Shown: positions 1 to 10,797 of the stretch, piece by piece
How the letters are laid out: every line of letters starts with the position of its first letter
Position numbering within the stretch: the stretch's first letter is position 1
Assembly (NCBI RefSeq): GCF_004769575.1
Contig: NZ_RQGA01000003.1
Coordinates: forward strand, 124,001 to 188,000
DNA: 64,000 bases
Reading direction: 5' to 3'
Source of the DNA: Leptospira perdikensis
Lineage (GTDB): Bacteria; Spirochaetota; Leptospiria; Leptospirales; Leptospiraceae
Notes under the pieces: generated by a model
Seen by the model: the letters and a program-made list of their open reading frames with translations, nothing else
What the model was told of the DNA's origin: nothing
Databases searched by the model: none
Program-made: the position numbers and the translations under genes

Positions 1-2
1 CT

Positions 3-431
3 CGTTCGGTTTGTGTTCCCTTCAACTATCTCCCTCAAGACGAAATCAAAAAGATTCGTAGAAATGAAATGACGGAATCCAAACTTTATTATGGTGGATC
101 ACTCAATCCTTTTGAAATCTCCGATGAATTTTTAGAAGAGTGGCATGAGAATGTAAGGGAACACTGTCACGATTCCATTTTACTTTTTAAATTGGAAAAC
201 TGGGTGAGAGACCAACTGGGAGAATTTCGCTCCAACAAAGAGGGCTTAACTGGAATTGATTTTTTAGAAATGATTTGTTTGTTACTTCTTTATGAATACA
301 GGCAAAAAAACTTTGAAGCCAATGTAGGAAGGATTGAAGCCATCCTAGATTTCAAAATGAAACTACATTATGAAATTCCTGCGCTTGAGTACGTTCTTTT
401 ATCACAGTTGTTTTTAAGACTCGCTACCTAG
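3..431 (+). CDS. Hypothetical protein, 5' end outside the window
   Basis: I do not recognise this protein. The reading frame is open from base 3, through an internal ATG at base 69, to a TAG stop at 431. The codons before the ATG look coding and no ribosome binding site precedes it, so the real start probably lies left of the window; an ATG start at 69 would give 120 residues. The visible part is rich in Leu, Glu and Phe, has no signal peptide or clear membrane segment, and looks helical and cytoplasmic. It reads toward dnaA, with about 220 bp between them. The function is unknown. Confidence 0.55.
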   Translation, partial: RSVCVPFNYLPQDEIKKIRRNEMTESKLYYGGSLNPFEISDEFLEEWHENVREHCHDSILLFKLENWVRDQLGEFRSNKEGLTGIDFLEMICLLLLYEYRQKNFEANVGRIEAILDFKMKLHYEIPALEYVLLSQLFLRLAT

Positions 432-590
432 TTTGGAATCCTAAAACCTACTTCTTTCGAATTGATTGAATCAGAACATATCACCTAACATGTGCTACAA
501 GAAATAATTCTGTCAAACCAATAAGGTGACATAATTTTTTTATTCGGTTCGACTATTTTTTGTAGTTTGGAGCGTTTTCGGATTTTTCAT

Positions 591-621
591 TTGAATTCTA
601 CCTACTTGCTAAAAGTATAGT
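591..621 (+). promoter_or_regulatory. Candidate dnaA promoter
   Basis: TTGAAT (591-596) and TATAGT (616-621) resemble sigma-70 -35 and -10 boxes with a slightly long 19 bp spacer. The -10 box ends 29 bp before the TTG start of dnaA. This is inferred from sequence only. Confidence 0.35.
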
Positions 622-650
622 ACCCGATTTCACATTTAGGGCGGGGAAAC

Positions 651-1976
651 TTGGAAAGACGTTGGGAAGAAATTTTAGAAGAAATATCGAAACAGATACC
701 TCCCAAGTACTTTTCTAATTTCATTGCACCACTCAAATTCGATAAATCGGAGAACCAGGTGGTCCACCTGACAGCTCCTTCCACAGGAATCAAACGGCAT
801 GTGGAAACCAAATACACAAGTTTCATTGAAGACGCCGTTTATCAAGTAGTAGGTGATCGTTTTCGTGTGTCGATTCTCGCTGAATCAGAAACATCCACAC
901 AGATTTTTAAGGAAGTCATCCAATCAAAATTTGATGAATCCGACTCTGACCTAAATCCAGAATTTATTTTTAGTAATTATATCACTTCCGATTCCAATAA
1001 AATCGCTTATACAGCCGCAAAAAGTGTGGCGGAACAACCAGGGAAATACAATCCACTTTATATTTTTGGTCCTGTGGGTGTGGGGAAAACTCATCTCTTA
1101 CATGCCATCGGAAACGAGATCAAAAAAAAAGATCCGTGGAAGACGGTTCGGTATGTAAACAGTACCTCTTTTTTAAATGAATTTATTTTTACTGTTCGTC
1201 AGAATAACCGCGAGTCACTCGAATCTTTTAAAATTCGATACCAGTCTTATAATGTTTTACTCTTTGATGACATTCAATTTTTGAATGGTGGGGCTGAAAA
1301 AACCCAAGAGGAGTTCTTTGCACTCTTCAATTTTCTTTATGATAGAAAACGCCAGATCGTCATTGCATCTGATAGGCCAAGTTATGAACTTCCGTTACAC
1401 GAAAGACTAAAATCTCGGTTTGTACACGGTCTCCAAGCAGACATCAAATCACATGACTTGGCACTTCGGATCGAACTTTTGCGAGCTAATTTTTCTGAAT
1501 TCAATATTCCTGCGAGTGACAAACTCCTCCACTGGCTTGGTGAACGATTGGAAGGGGATTCCCGCGCTCTGATTGGAATTGTAAACGATTTGGTTTTATA
1601 CAAAAAAGCCTATGAATACTTTTTACTCACAGAAGAGAAAATTCAGGAAATTGCGGAAGCACGTTTTCTTACGAATAAAAAACGAATTGGGTTTAGCCCC
1701 GATATGGTCATTGATCTTGTCTGTGAAAGGTCCAATGTTGCTCGTAAGGATTTATTAGGAAAGAGTCGGAAAGCAGATTTTATCCCGCCTAGGCATTTAT
1801 GTATGCTCCTCCTTCATGACGTCCTTCATGTTCCGAAGGCACAAATTGGCAGAATTTTTTCGACCACACATTCGACCGTCATCCACGGAATCGATAAATT
1901 CAAAGAACGTATGAAAACGGATCCACAATGGGAAGACTTGTTTCATACCATCAAACACAAGATAAGTTTCCAATAA
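651..1976 (+). CDS. dnaA: Chromosomal replication initiator DnaA
   Basis: DnaA binds origin boxes, opens the duplex with ATP and recruits the helicase. The 441 residues show an N-terminal domain I (about 1-80), an AAA+ core with Walker A GPVGVGKT (140-147) and Walker B LLFDDIQF (203-210), and the C-terminal helix-turn-helix domain (about 345-441). The start is TTG at 651, preceded by a G-rich GGCGGGG ribosome binding site; no ATG fits better. An oddity is the C-terminal signature. Where most DnaA proteins have FGGRDHTTV, this one has FSTTHSTV (about 403-410), one residue shorter and without the Arg-Asp pair. A candidate origin lies directly downstream, then dnaN. The identification is certain; the altered DNA specificity is an inference. 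Confidence 0.97.
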   Translation: MERRWEEILEEISKQIPPKYFSNFIAPLKFDKSENQVVHLTAPSTGIKRHVETKYTSFIEDAVYQVVGDRFRVSILAESETSTQIFKEVIQSKFDESDSDLNPEFIFSNYITSDSNKIAYTAAKSVAEQPGKYNPLYIFGPVGVGKTHLLHAIGNEIKKKDPWKTVRYVNSTSFLNEFIFTVRQNNRESLESFKIRYQSYNVLLFDDIQFLNGGAEKTQEEFFALFNFLYDRKRQIVIASDRPSYELPLHERLKSRFVHGLQADIKSHDLALRIELLRANFSEFNIPASDKLLHWLGERLEGDSRALIGIVNDLVLYKKAYEYFLLTEEKIQEIAEARFLTNKKRIGFSPDMVIDLVCERSNVARKDLLGKSRKADFIPPRHLCMLLLHDVLHVPKAQIGRIFSTTHSTVIHGIDKFKERMKTDPQWEDLFHTIKHKISFQ

Positions 1977-2222
1977 CCTGTGATTAAATCGACCATTACC
2001 TGTCGATAAACTGTCGATAGGACATAGTCTGTCCTTATTGTCCCTTAAGTTTTCCCTAACCTGTTCAAAGTGACATAAATATTGACAGTTGCAAAAAGGA
2101 AAAAACCTGACATAATTCAATAAAAATTGATGTTTCCAGGCTTTATCGACATACTGACAGAACCAACGGAAACGACATAATATATATAAAGATATATAAT
2201 ATAAATAAGAAGAAGAGGAAAA
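1977..2222. other. Candidate replication origin (oriC), dnaA-dnaN intergenic region
   Basis: This 246 bp AT-rich gap holds three DnaA-box-like nonamers. TTATCGACA reads on the minus strand at 2001-2009 and on the plus strand at 2143-2151; CTATCGACA reads on the minus strand at 2012-2020. TTATCGACA differs from the classical TTATCCACA at one base. A second motif, TGACATAA or GACATAAT, recurs at 2071, 2108 and 2174, and once upstream of dnaA at 527-535. An almost pure A/T run at 2178-2208 could be the DNA unwinding element. The neighbours and the box cluster fit an origin, and the gap must also hold the dnaN promoter. Confidence 0.6.
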
Positions 2223-3341
2223 ATGAAATTCACTGTCAATACTACAGAATTCCTAAAAGCAATCAACTCAGTGGATGGAGTCATCTCAGTTCGAGAAATT
2301 AAATCTGCTCTCTCCAATCTCAAAATCCAAACAGGTGAAAATGAAGTTTATCTTTCTGCTACCGATTTAGAGATCGCGATCAAAACTTCTGTTCCATCCA
2401 CCATTGGAGAAAAGGGAACAGCATCTTTACCTGCGAAACAACTATCGAGTATTTTTAAAAATTTAAACTTTGATACAAGTTTACTCACAACTACTGACCA
2501 ATCTGAAAACTCAGAGACAACGATCACTGATGCCAGTGGCAAAATGGACACTAAGTTTAAAGTGAATGGAATTGATTCAGAAGATATCAAAACAATTCCA
2601 AAAGTAGATGAGGCAAGTGTTGTTGAGTTTCCTTGCCAGACCATTCGTGAGATGTTTCGTAAAACATCTTATGCAATGGCGATTGAAGAAACTAGGTTTG
2701 TATTCAATGGTTTATTTTTAAAACCAGATAATACAGATCTAATTGTTGTCGGAACAGATGGACGTCGTCTTTCTAAAATTGTTCGTAAGTTTCCAAAACA
2801 ATTCCCATTCAAAAATGGTGTGATCATTCCTCACAAAGCTGTTCGCGAGATGTTAAAGATGATGGAAGGAAAAGAAACTGCTAAAATTGGATTTGTAGAA
2901 GAACAAATTTATGTTTCTTCTGGAAACGTAGAACTTCTTTTCAAACTCATTGATGGTAACTTTCCTGATTACGAACAAGTCATTCCAAAACAAACTTCAG
3001 AATCGGTTCGCGTTGTAAAAGCTGACTTTTTAACTTTTTTAAAACAAGCTTTGATTTCTGCAGAAGAACCTTCGAAACAAATTCGTTTGGCATTTACAAA
3101 AGGAAATGTCAATATCAGTTCTTCCAATCCTGGAACTATGATGTTTGATCATAACATGCCAATTGAATACAGTGGAGAGGCAATCACCATTGCGTTTAAA
3201 GGAGACTATTTGAGTGATGTGGTAAAAGCTGTGGATGATCCTGAAGTCATTTTAGAATTCACAACTTCAAGTGCCCCGGTTCTTTTTAAAGATCCTTCTG
3301 ATAGCGACTTTGTTTCTGTCATTATGCCAATGAAACTTTAA
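2223..3341 (+). CDS. dnaN: DNA polymerase III beta sliding clamp
   Basis: DnaN forms the ring that tethers DNA polymerase III to DNA. The 372 residues match the family length and three-domain layout, and the protein ends with the expected VIMPMKL (bacterial clamps end close to MPMRL). The ATG at 2223 follows an AGAGG ribosome binding site. Its TAA stop overlaps the recF ATG by one base, so the two genes are very likely translationally coupled. Transcription probably starts in the candidate origin just upstream. Confidence 0.97.
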   Translation: MKFTVNTTEFLKAINSVDGVISVREIKSALSNLKIQTGENEVYLSATDLEIAIKTSVPSTIGEKGTASLPAKQLSSIFKNLNFDTSLLTTTDQSENSETTITDASGKMDTKFKVNGIDSEDIKTIPKVDEASVVEFPCQTIREMFRKTSYAMAIEETRFVFNGLFLKPDNTDLIVVGTDGRRLSKIVRKFPKQFPFKNGVIIPHKAVREMLKMMEGKETAKIGFVEEQIYVSSGNVELLFKLIDGNFPDYEQVIPKQTSESVRVVKADFLTFLKQALISAEEPSKQIRLAFTKGNVNISSSNPGTMMFDHNMPIEYSGEAITIAFKGDYLSDVVKAVDDPEVILEFTTSSAPVLFKDPSDSDFVSVIMPMKL

Positions 3342-4444
3342 TGTTTCTAAAGAAAATTTACATAAAGAATTTTCGGAATCACGAAGAAACTCAGTTAACA
3401 TTCAAATCACGTCTTATCTTTTTTATTGGAAACAATGGAGAAGGTAAGACAAACCTTCTCGAATCCATTTCCCTATTATCCTATTTAAAAAGTTTTCGCG
3501 AATCTGACCAAAACCAACTCCTTCGTTGGGATACAAAAGATACCTTCATTCGTGCCGAATTTGAATCCGAAGAAAATGATTATTTATTTGAATATGGAAT
3601 TGAACATTCTTATTCCAAAAGAAAAAAACTGAAAGTAAACGGGGAAGAGTTTAAAAAAATTTCTGACTATGTAGGATACTTTCGTTCGATTGTGATGAGC
3701 CCACCGGACATCCTCATCATTGAAGATGGGAATGTGGAAAGAAGAAGATTTTTAGATGCATTTATTTCTTCCACCAATCGTTATTATTTAAAACAACTCA
3801 TTGAATATGATCGTTTGTTAAAACAACGAAATGCTACTTTAAAAAAAGACAATTCTACAGACCGTGAAATTGGAATCTGGGACGAACCAATCATTGAACA
3901 TGATGCAGAAATTCGTGAAATCAGAACCAAAACCATTGAAAGTTTAGCCGGATACTTTCATAAAAATTTACAACAGTTAAGTTCTGGAAAAGATCCCTTC
4001 TTTTTAACCTATAAACCAAATATCTCTTCGAAAGAAGAACATAGACAAAAACTAATCGATAATCTTAGAAAAGATAGAGCCATCGGTTATACCAGTTGTG
4101 GAAACCATAGAGACACCTTGCCAATTGGATTTGATGATAAAGATTTAAGTGGGTTTGGATCCCAAGGCCAAAAACGAAGTGCGGTCATTGCTCTGAAAAC
4201 TGCTTGTTTTCAAATGATCCGTGATACCACGGGAGAAGCTCCGGTTTTGCTTATTGATGATATCATTCGAGAACTGGACGTCAAACGAAGAGAATATTTT
4301 GTGAATCTCATTTCGGAATGTGGGCAGGCATTTTTTACCACTACAGATTTGGAAGGAATTCATGAATATGTCGGAAACCTAACACTTGATAAAGAAATAT
4401 ACCAAGTGGAAGGCGGAAAAGTGAAGGTGTTTTCAGAGAAATGA
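3341..4444 (+). CDS. recF: DNA replication and repair protein RecF
   Basis: RecF is an SMC-like ATPase that helps load RecA at gaps in duplex DNA. The 367 residues show Walker A GNNGEGKT (30-37), the ABC-type signature region around SGFGSQGQKR, and Walker B LLIDD followed by the ELD D-loop. The length is normal. The start overlaps the dnaN stop by one base, and the TGA stop overlaps the next start as ATGA, so dnaN, recF and the DUF721 gene form one coupled unit. Confidence 0.95.
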   Translation: MFLKKIYIKNFRNHEETQLTFKSRLIFFIGNNGEGKTNLLESISLLSYLKSFRESDQNQLLRWDTKDTFIRAEFESEENDYLFEYGIEHSYSKRKKLKVNGEEFKKISDYVGYFRSIVMSPPDILIIEDGNVERRRFLDAFISSTNRYYLKQLIEYDRLLKQRNATLKKDNSTDREIGIWDEPIIEHDAEIREIRTKTIESLAGYFHKNLQQLSSGKDPFFLTYKPNISSKEEHRQKLIDNLRKDRAIGYTSCGNHRDTLPIGFDDKDLSGFGSQGQKRSAVIALKTACFQMIRDTTGEAPVLLIDDIIRELDVKRREYFVNLISECGQAFFTTTDLEGIHEYVGNLTLDKEIYQVEGGKVKVFSEK

Positions 4445-4764
4445 AAAAAGTCGAACTCTCAGAACTCTTCCAAAGTTTGGAAAAAATGGGTATGGACAGG
4501 GAAACTGTCTTTCGGGATCAAATTCTGAAAACCTTACGTCTTCGTTGGAATGATATTGTTGGTGATTACTTTGGGAAACAGAGTTTTCCGAAATCCATTG
4601 AAGGCAAAAAACTCACAGTTGTTTGTCGTCATTCCATGATCTCCCAGGAATTGGAGTTCCAAAAGACAGAACTTTTGGCGAAAGTGAACTCAATTACGAA
4701 CCCAGTTTTATTGGAAAAAATTCACTTTAAAACGGGAAACGAATTCCAAAATCCTCGGTCTTAA
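4441..4764 (+). CDS. DUF721/DciA-like protein
   Basis: This 107-residue protein resembles the DUF721 family, which includes DciA, the helicase loader or operator of bacteria lacking DnaC or DnaI. The resemblance rests on the small size, the LRLRWNDIVGDYFGKQSFP stretch (about 31-49), a following basic segment, and its place between recF and gyrB, where DUF721 genes often sit. It overlaps recF by four bases (ATGA). A role at the replicative helicase is inferred from family and context. Confidence 0.75.
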   Translation: MKKVELSELFQSLEKMGMDRETVFRDQILKTLRLRWNDIVGDYFGKQSFPKSIEGKKLTVVCRHSMISQELEFQKTELLAKVNSITNPVLLEKIHFKTGNEFQNPRS

Positions 4765-4789
4765 GTCACTTAAATCCCCCCGTTTTCAC

Positions 4790-6762
<1,973 letters not shown>

Positions 6763-6781
6763 TCGGAATTAGGATAGAAAA

Positions 6782-9307
6782 ATGACCGAACAAAACGGCC
6801 AAGAAAACGAATCAAACAAAACCTTAGCACTGAATCTTTCCGGTAGACCAGACGTAGCCGGTGCTCTTAAATCCGGTGTGCGGGTCATTCCGGTGGAAAT
6901 TGAAGACCAGATGAAGGAAGCTTACCTTGATTATGCGATGAGTGTAATTGTAGGTCGTGCCCTTCCAGATGTTAGAGATGGATTAAAACCAGTTCATAGA
7001 CGTGTTCTCCATGCGATGAATGAAAGAGCTTGGAGATCAGATCGCCCTTATGTAAAATCAGCGAAAATTGTTGGGGAAGTAATTGGTAACTATCACCCTC
7101 ATGGTGACTCCCCAGTTTACGAAACTATGGTTCGTATGGCCCAAACTTTCTCCATGCGAGAGACTTTGATTGATGGTCAAGGTAACTTTGGATCGGTCGA
7201 CGGTGACAACGCGGCGGCCTATCGTTATACGGAAGCCCGTCTCACTAAACTTGCCGAAGAACTTCTAAAAGATATTGAAAAAAATACTGTTAGCTTTTCG
7301 CCAAACTTTGATGATACGAGACAACAACCGGATGTATTACCTGCTAATTTTCCCAATATTTTAGTAAATGGTTCTACAGGGATTGCTGTGGGTATGGCAA
7401 CCAATATCCCACCGCATAACTTAAAAGAATCGGTGAACGCGGTCATTGCCCTCATTCAAAACCCTGATATCACACTTCCTGAACTGATGAAGATCATACC
7501 AGGTCCGGATTTTCCTACTGGTGGAACGATCATTGGTGGGGAAGGCCTTTACCAAGCTTACGCAACAGGAAAGGGTTCCATTCGTATTCGTTCCAAAGTG
7601 GATATCATTGAAAACAACAAAGGTCGTGAGATCATTGTTGTGAATGAAATTCCCTACCAAGTAAACAAAAAGAACTTACTCGAAAAAATCGGAGACTTGG
7701 TAAATGAAAAGGTCATTGAAGGTATCTCTGAAATTTTAGACCTTTCGGATAGAAAGGGAATTCGAGTTGAGATTCATGTTAAAAAGGATGCCAACGCACA
7801 AGTCATTCTAAACCAACTTTTCAAACTCACACAATTACAAGTGAGTTATGGGATTACGATGCTTGCGATTCTAAACAATCGCCCAAAAATCTTTTCACTC
7901 AAAGAAATTCTTAAATCGTATGCGGATCATAGAAACGAAGTTGTTATCAAAAGAACTGAATTTGATTTAGACAAAGCACTCAAAAGAGCTCATATCTTAG
8001 AAGGGTTACGTATTGCACTTGATAACATCGATGAAGTGATTCGTATCATTCGTGCTTCGAAAGATGTAAAAGAAGCACAAAGTTCCCTCATGGCTACCTT
8101 TTCACTTTCTGAAATCCAAGCGGATGCCATTTTGGAAATGCGTTTGCAACGTTTAACTTCCTTAGAAGTTCAAAAGATTATCGAAGAACTAGAACAAGTG
8201 CGACTTCTCATTGCTGACCTAGAAGACATTCTTGCCAAACCAGAACGAGTCAAATCGATCATTTGTGAAGAACTTGGAAAAGTAGCTCAGTCTTTTGGAA
8301 ACACTCGTGCTACAGAAATTAGTTTAGAGTCTTTGGAATCCTCAACATTCAATGCAGAAGATTTGATTGCCGATGAAGAAGTGGTTGTTCAACTTTCAGA
8401 AGATATGTTTATCAAACGCCTTCCTATGGATACCTTCCGACGTCAAAAACGAGGTGGAAAGGGTGTTCAAGGGATCTCTACGAAAAGAGAAGACTTTGTT
8501 AAAAAACTAAGTAGTGCCATGACTCATGATAACTTGATGCTCTTCTCTAATAAAGGAAGAGCCTTCCTTATGAAAGTATATGAGTTACCAATTGCTACAA
8601 AAGAAGCACGTGGTAAATCACTCAAAGCGGTGATCAACTTAAATGATGATGAAATCATTACTTCATTATTTACATTCCGAAACTTCGATGAGTCCTATCT
8701 TCTTATGGTAACAAGAGAAGGATTTGTGAAAAAAATCCAATTGGATGAATTCACAAATACCAAAAAATCGGGAATCATTGCGATTGGCCTTCGTGATGGT
8801 GATGAACTAATCGATGTAATTGCTAATCCAAATAACTTTGATGTGTTTATCGGTAGTAAAAATGGTCTCGCGATTCGAATGAATTTGAATGAACTTCGTT
8901 CGCAAGGTAGAACTGCTTCCGGTGTGACTGCCATGAAGTTAGAAGACGATGATGCGATTGCCGGGATTACAAAAGTCGAACCGGGAACTAATTTATTTTG
9001 CGTATCTGAAAACGGATTTGGAAAACGGACTGATTTTGAAGAGTTCTCTACCAAAGGTCGCGGTGGTAAAGGGATGACCTACTTAAAGATTGGTGAAAAG
9101 AATGGACGGGCTGTAGGAATCGCTTCTGTAAAAGAAGAAGATGAACTACTTGTCATCACACAATCCGGTATGGCGATTCGGGTAGAAGTCAAAACAATAT
9201 CTATGGTGGGTCGCTCTGCTATGGGTGTCAAAGTTGTGAATACCAAAGATGATGACTTTGTAAAAGACTTTGCCGTTGTTAGAGATTCAGAATCCGAGTC
9301 GGAATAA
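6782..9307 (+). CDS. gyrA: DNA gyrase subunit A
   Basis: GyrA is the DNA-breaking subunit of gyrase. The 841 residues contain AAAYRYTEARL with the catalytic Tyr at 149, the quinolone-resistance region HPHGDSPVYET (105-115), and a GyrA-box-like QKRGGKG in the C-terminal beta-pinwheel that wraps DNA. The N terminus is about 27 residues longer than in E. coli. The Ser equivalent to E. coli Ser83 is present (S110), while the position equivalent to Asp87 is Glu (E114). An AGGA ribosome binding site precedes the ATG. A dihydrouridine synthase gene follows 9 bp downstream. Confidence 0.97.
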   Translation: MTEQNGQENESNKTLALNLSGRPDVAGALKSGVRVIPVEIEDQMKEAYLDYAMSVIVGRALPDVRDGLKPVHRRVLHAMNERAWRSDRPYVKSAKIVGEVIGNYHPHGDSPVYETMVRMAQTFSMRETLIDGQGNFGSVDGDNAAAYRYTEARLTKLAEELLKDIEKNTVSFSPNFDDTRQQPDVLPANFPNILVNGSTGIAVGMATNIPPHNLKESVNAVIALIQNPDITLPELMKIIPGPDFPTGGTIIGGEGLYQAYATGKGSIRIRSKVDIIENNKGREIIVVNEIPYQVNKKNLLEKIGDLVNEKVIEGISEILDLSDRKGIRVEIHVKKDANAQVILNQLFKLTQLQVSYGITMLAILNNRPKIFSLKEILKSYADHRNEVVIKRTEFDLDKALKRAHILEGLRIALDNIDEVIRIIRASKDVKEAQSSLMATFSLSEIQADAILEMRLQRLTSLEVQKIIEELEQVRLLIADLEDILAKPERVKSIICEELGKVAQSFGNTRATEISLESLESSTFNAEDLIADEEVVVQLSEDMFIKRLPMDTFRRQKRGGKGVQGISTKREDFVKKLSSAMTHDNLMLFSNKGRAFLMKVYELPIATKEARGKSLKAVINLNDDEIITSLFTFRNFDESYLLMVTREGFVKKIQLDEFTNTKKSGIIAIGLRDGDELIDVIANPNNFDVFIGSKNGLAIRMNLNELRSQGRTASGVTAMKLEDDDAIAGITKVEPGTNLFCVSENGFGKRTDFEEFSTKGRGGKGMTYLKIGEKNGRAVGIASVKEEDELLVITQSGMAIRVEVKTISMVGRSAMGVKVVNTKDDDFVKDFAVVRDSESESE

Positions 9308-9316
9308 AGAGGAATT

Positions 9317-10330
9317 ATGATTACCATCGGGGGAGTGACAATCAAAGGTGATGTTGTTCTTTCTCCGATGGCTGGTATTTCTGACAGTCCTTATCGACAA
9401 ATCACAAGAAGATTTGGTTCCGCCTTTGCTTATACGGAATTTGTATCCACAGAACAATTGCTAATGGGAAATACAAAGTCATTGGATATGTTTCGATATT
9501 TAGAAACAGAACGACCCATTTTTTTTCAAATCTTTGGTTCTGATTTAGAAACAGTAGTTAATGCTTCGGAAATTGCGGCTTCTAAAAAACCAGATGTGAT
9601 TGATTTGAATATGGGCTGTTCTGTGGCAAAAGTTTCTCACAACGGATCAGGTGCTGGACTTTTGAAAAATGTTCGTTTGGCTGGTGCCATGATTGAAGGG
9701 ATTCGAAAAAAAACTGGCCTACCCGTTACAGCCAAAATTCGCCTGGGTTGGGATTCTAATTCATTAAATTATTTAGAAACAGTCAAAGTATTAGAAGGTT
9801 CTGGAGTATCGGCAATTTCGGTTCATGGTAGAACCAAAGCGATGGCATATACTGGTTTTGCTGATTGGAATGCAATTGGTGAAATTAAAGCCAAAGCGAA
9901 TGTTCCCATTTTTGGAAACGGAGATGTGGCCAGTTTTTCTGAAGCGATGTTTAAGAAAAAAAAATACGGTGTCGATCTTGTACTCATTGGTCGTAAGGCC
10001 ATTGGAAATCCGTGGATTTTTTCTGAAACTCCCAAGGAAGAAATCGATTGGGTTCAAATAAAGGAAGTCATCTTAGAACATTTAAATCTGATGTTGAATT
10101 TTTATCCTTCCGATGATGATTATGCTTTGATACTTTTTCGAAAGCACTTTATACGATATATAGAGAACACTGGATTCCCTGATGGAATCAAAAGAGAACT
10201 TTTGACGATCACAAATGTGAATCAATTTATAGATAGATTGGAATCCGTAAAAATGGATTCTAAGTTTTTGGAAACAAGCGAAATAGAAAACGAGAGTATG
10301 AACTGTGAAACGTTTGTTAGTCTCGCGTAA
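9317..10330 (+). CDS. dusB: tRNA-dihydrouridine synthase (DusB-like)
   Basis: Dus enzymes use FMN and NADPH to reduce uridines in tRNA. The 337 residues fit the family: an N-terminal TIM barrel opening with LSPMAGISDSPYR, the active-site segment DLNMGCSVAKV (Cys at about 101), HGRTKAMAYTGFADW for FMN and tRNA contacts, and a C-terminal helical domain. Other Dus proteins usually have a Pro after the catalytic Cys; here it is Ser. GAGGA precedes the ATG. It lies 9 bp after gyrA and 11 bp before the PilZ gene, so it probably belongs to the same transcript. Assignment to DusB rather than another Dus subgroup is tentative. Confidence 0.88.
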   Translation: MITIGGVTIKGDVVLSPMAGISDSPYRQITRRFGSAFAYTEFVSTEQLLMGNTKSLDMFRYLETERPIFFQIFGSDLETVVNASEIAASKKPDVIDLNMGCSVAKVSHNGSGAGLLKNVRLAGAMIEGIRKKTGLPVTAKIRLGWDSNSLNYLETVKVLEGSGVSAISVHGRTKAMAYTGFADWNAIGEIKAKANVPIFGNGDVASFSEAMFKKKKYGVDLVLIGRKAIGNPWIFSETPKEEIDWVQIKEVILEHLNLMLNFYPSDDDYALILFRKHFIRYIENTGFPDGIKRELLTITNVNQFIDRLESVKMDSKFLETSEIENESMNCETFVSLA

Positions 10331-10341
10331 AGGAAGTTAAA

Positions 10342-10725
10342 ATGGCAGATTCAAAGCAGTCAATATTCTCTGATAGTTATAGTAAGTATGCGGGTGTAAA
10401 ACAAAAACGTAAAGATGCACGTGTGAAGTTAGATGTTCCCTGCACAGTGGAACTTGTAAAATCTAAAAACACACCAGTGACTGGACATCTTTCTGATTTG
10501 GGAACTGGTGGTCTTGCTTTCCAAGCGACTGCAATTTTTTATGAAGGGGATCAAGTAAAGGTTCAATTTTCCCTCCATCAAAATCCATTAGAGATCATTG
10601 GAACGGTACATAGAACGGCAGGTAAAACGACGTCTGTAATTTTCCAACCTCTAGCGGCGGAAGAACATAAAATTGTTCAGGAATTCATACACAAACACTA
10701 CTTTGATCCAAAACTAAAAAAGTAA
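10342..10725 (+). CDS. PilZ domain protein
   Basis: PilZ domains usually bind cyclic di-GMP. This 127-residue cytoplasmic protein has the RxxxR element as RKDAR (23-27) in a basic N-terminal arm. The second element, normally D/N-x-S-x-x-G, reads DLGTGG (52-57), so its Ser is Gly. The rest fits the beta barrel. AAGGAAG precedes the ATG. It ends the gyrB-gyrA-dus run and is followed by a strong terminator. Ligand binding is inferred, and the changed Ser makes it less certain. Confidence 0.85.
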   Translation: MADSKQSIFSDSYSKYAGVKQKRKDARVKLDVPCTVELVKSKNTPVTGHLSDLGTGGLAFQATAIFYEGDQVKVQFSLHQNPLEIIGTVHRTAGKTTSVIFQPLAAEEHKIVQEFIHKHYFDPKLKK

Positions 10726-10740
10726 TTTTAGGTCAGGGCA

Positions 10741-10774
10741 AAAAAAAGCCTCCCGATAAAAGGAGGCCTTTTTT
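10741..10774. terminator. Bidirectional rho-independent terminator
   Basis: GCCTCC and GGAGGC arms with an 8 nt loop are flanked by an A run on the left and a T run on the right. The hairpin therefore works in both directions, serving the PilZ gene and the converging lipL21. Confidence 0.85.
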
Positions 10775-10797
10775 GAAGTTAAAAACTAAACAGTCAA

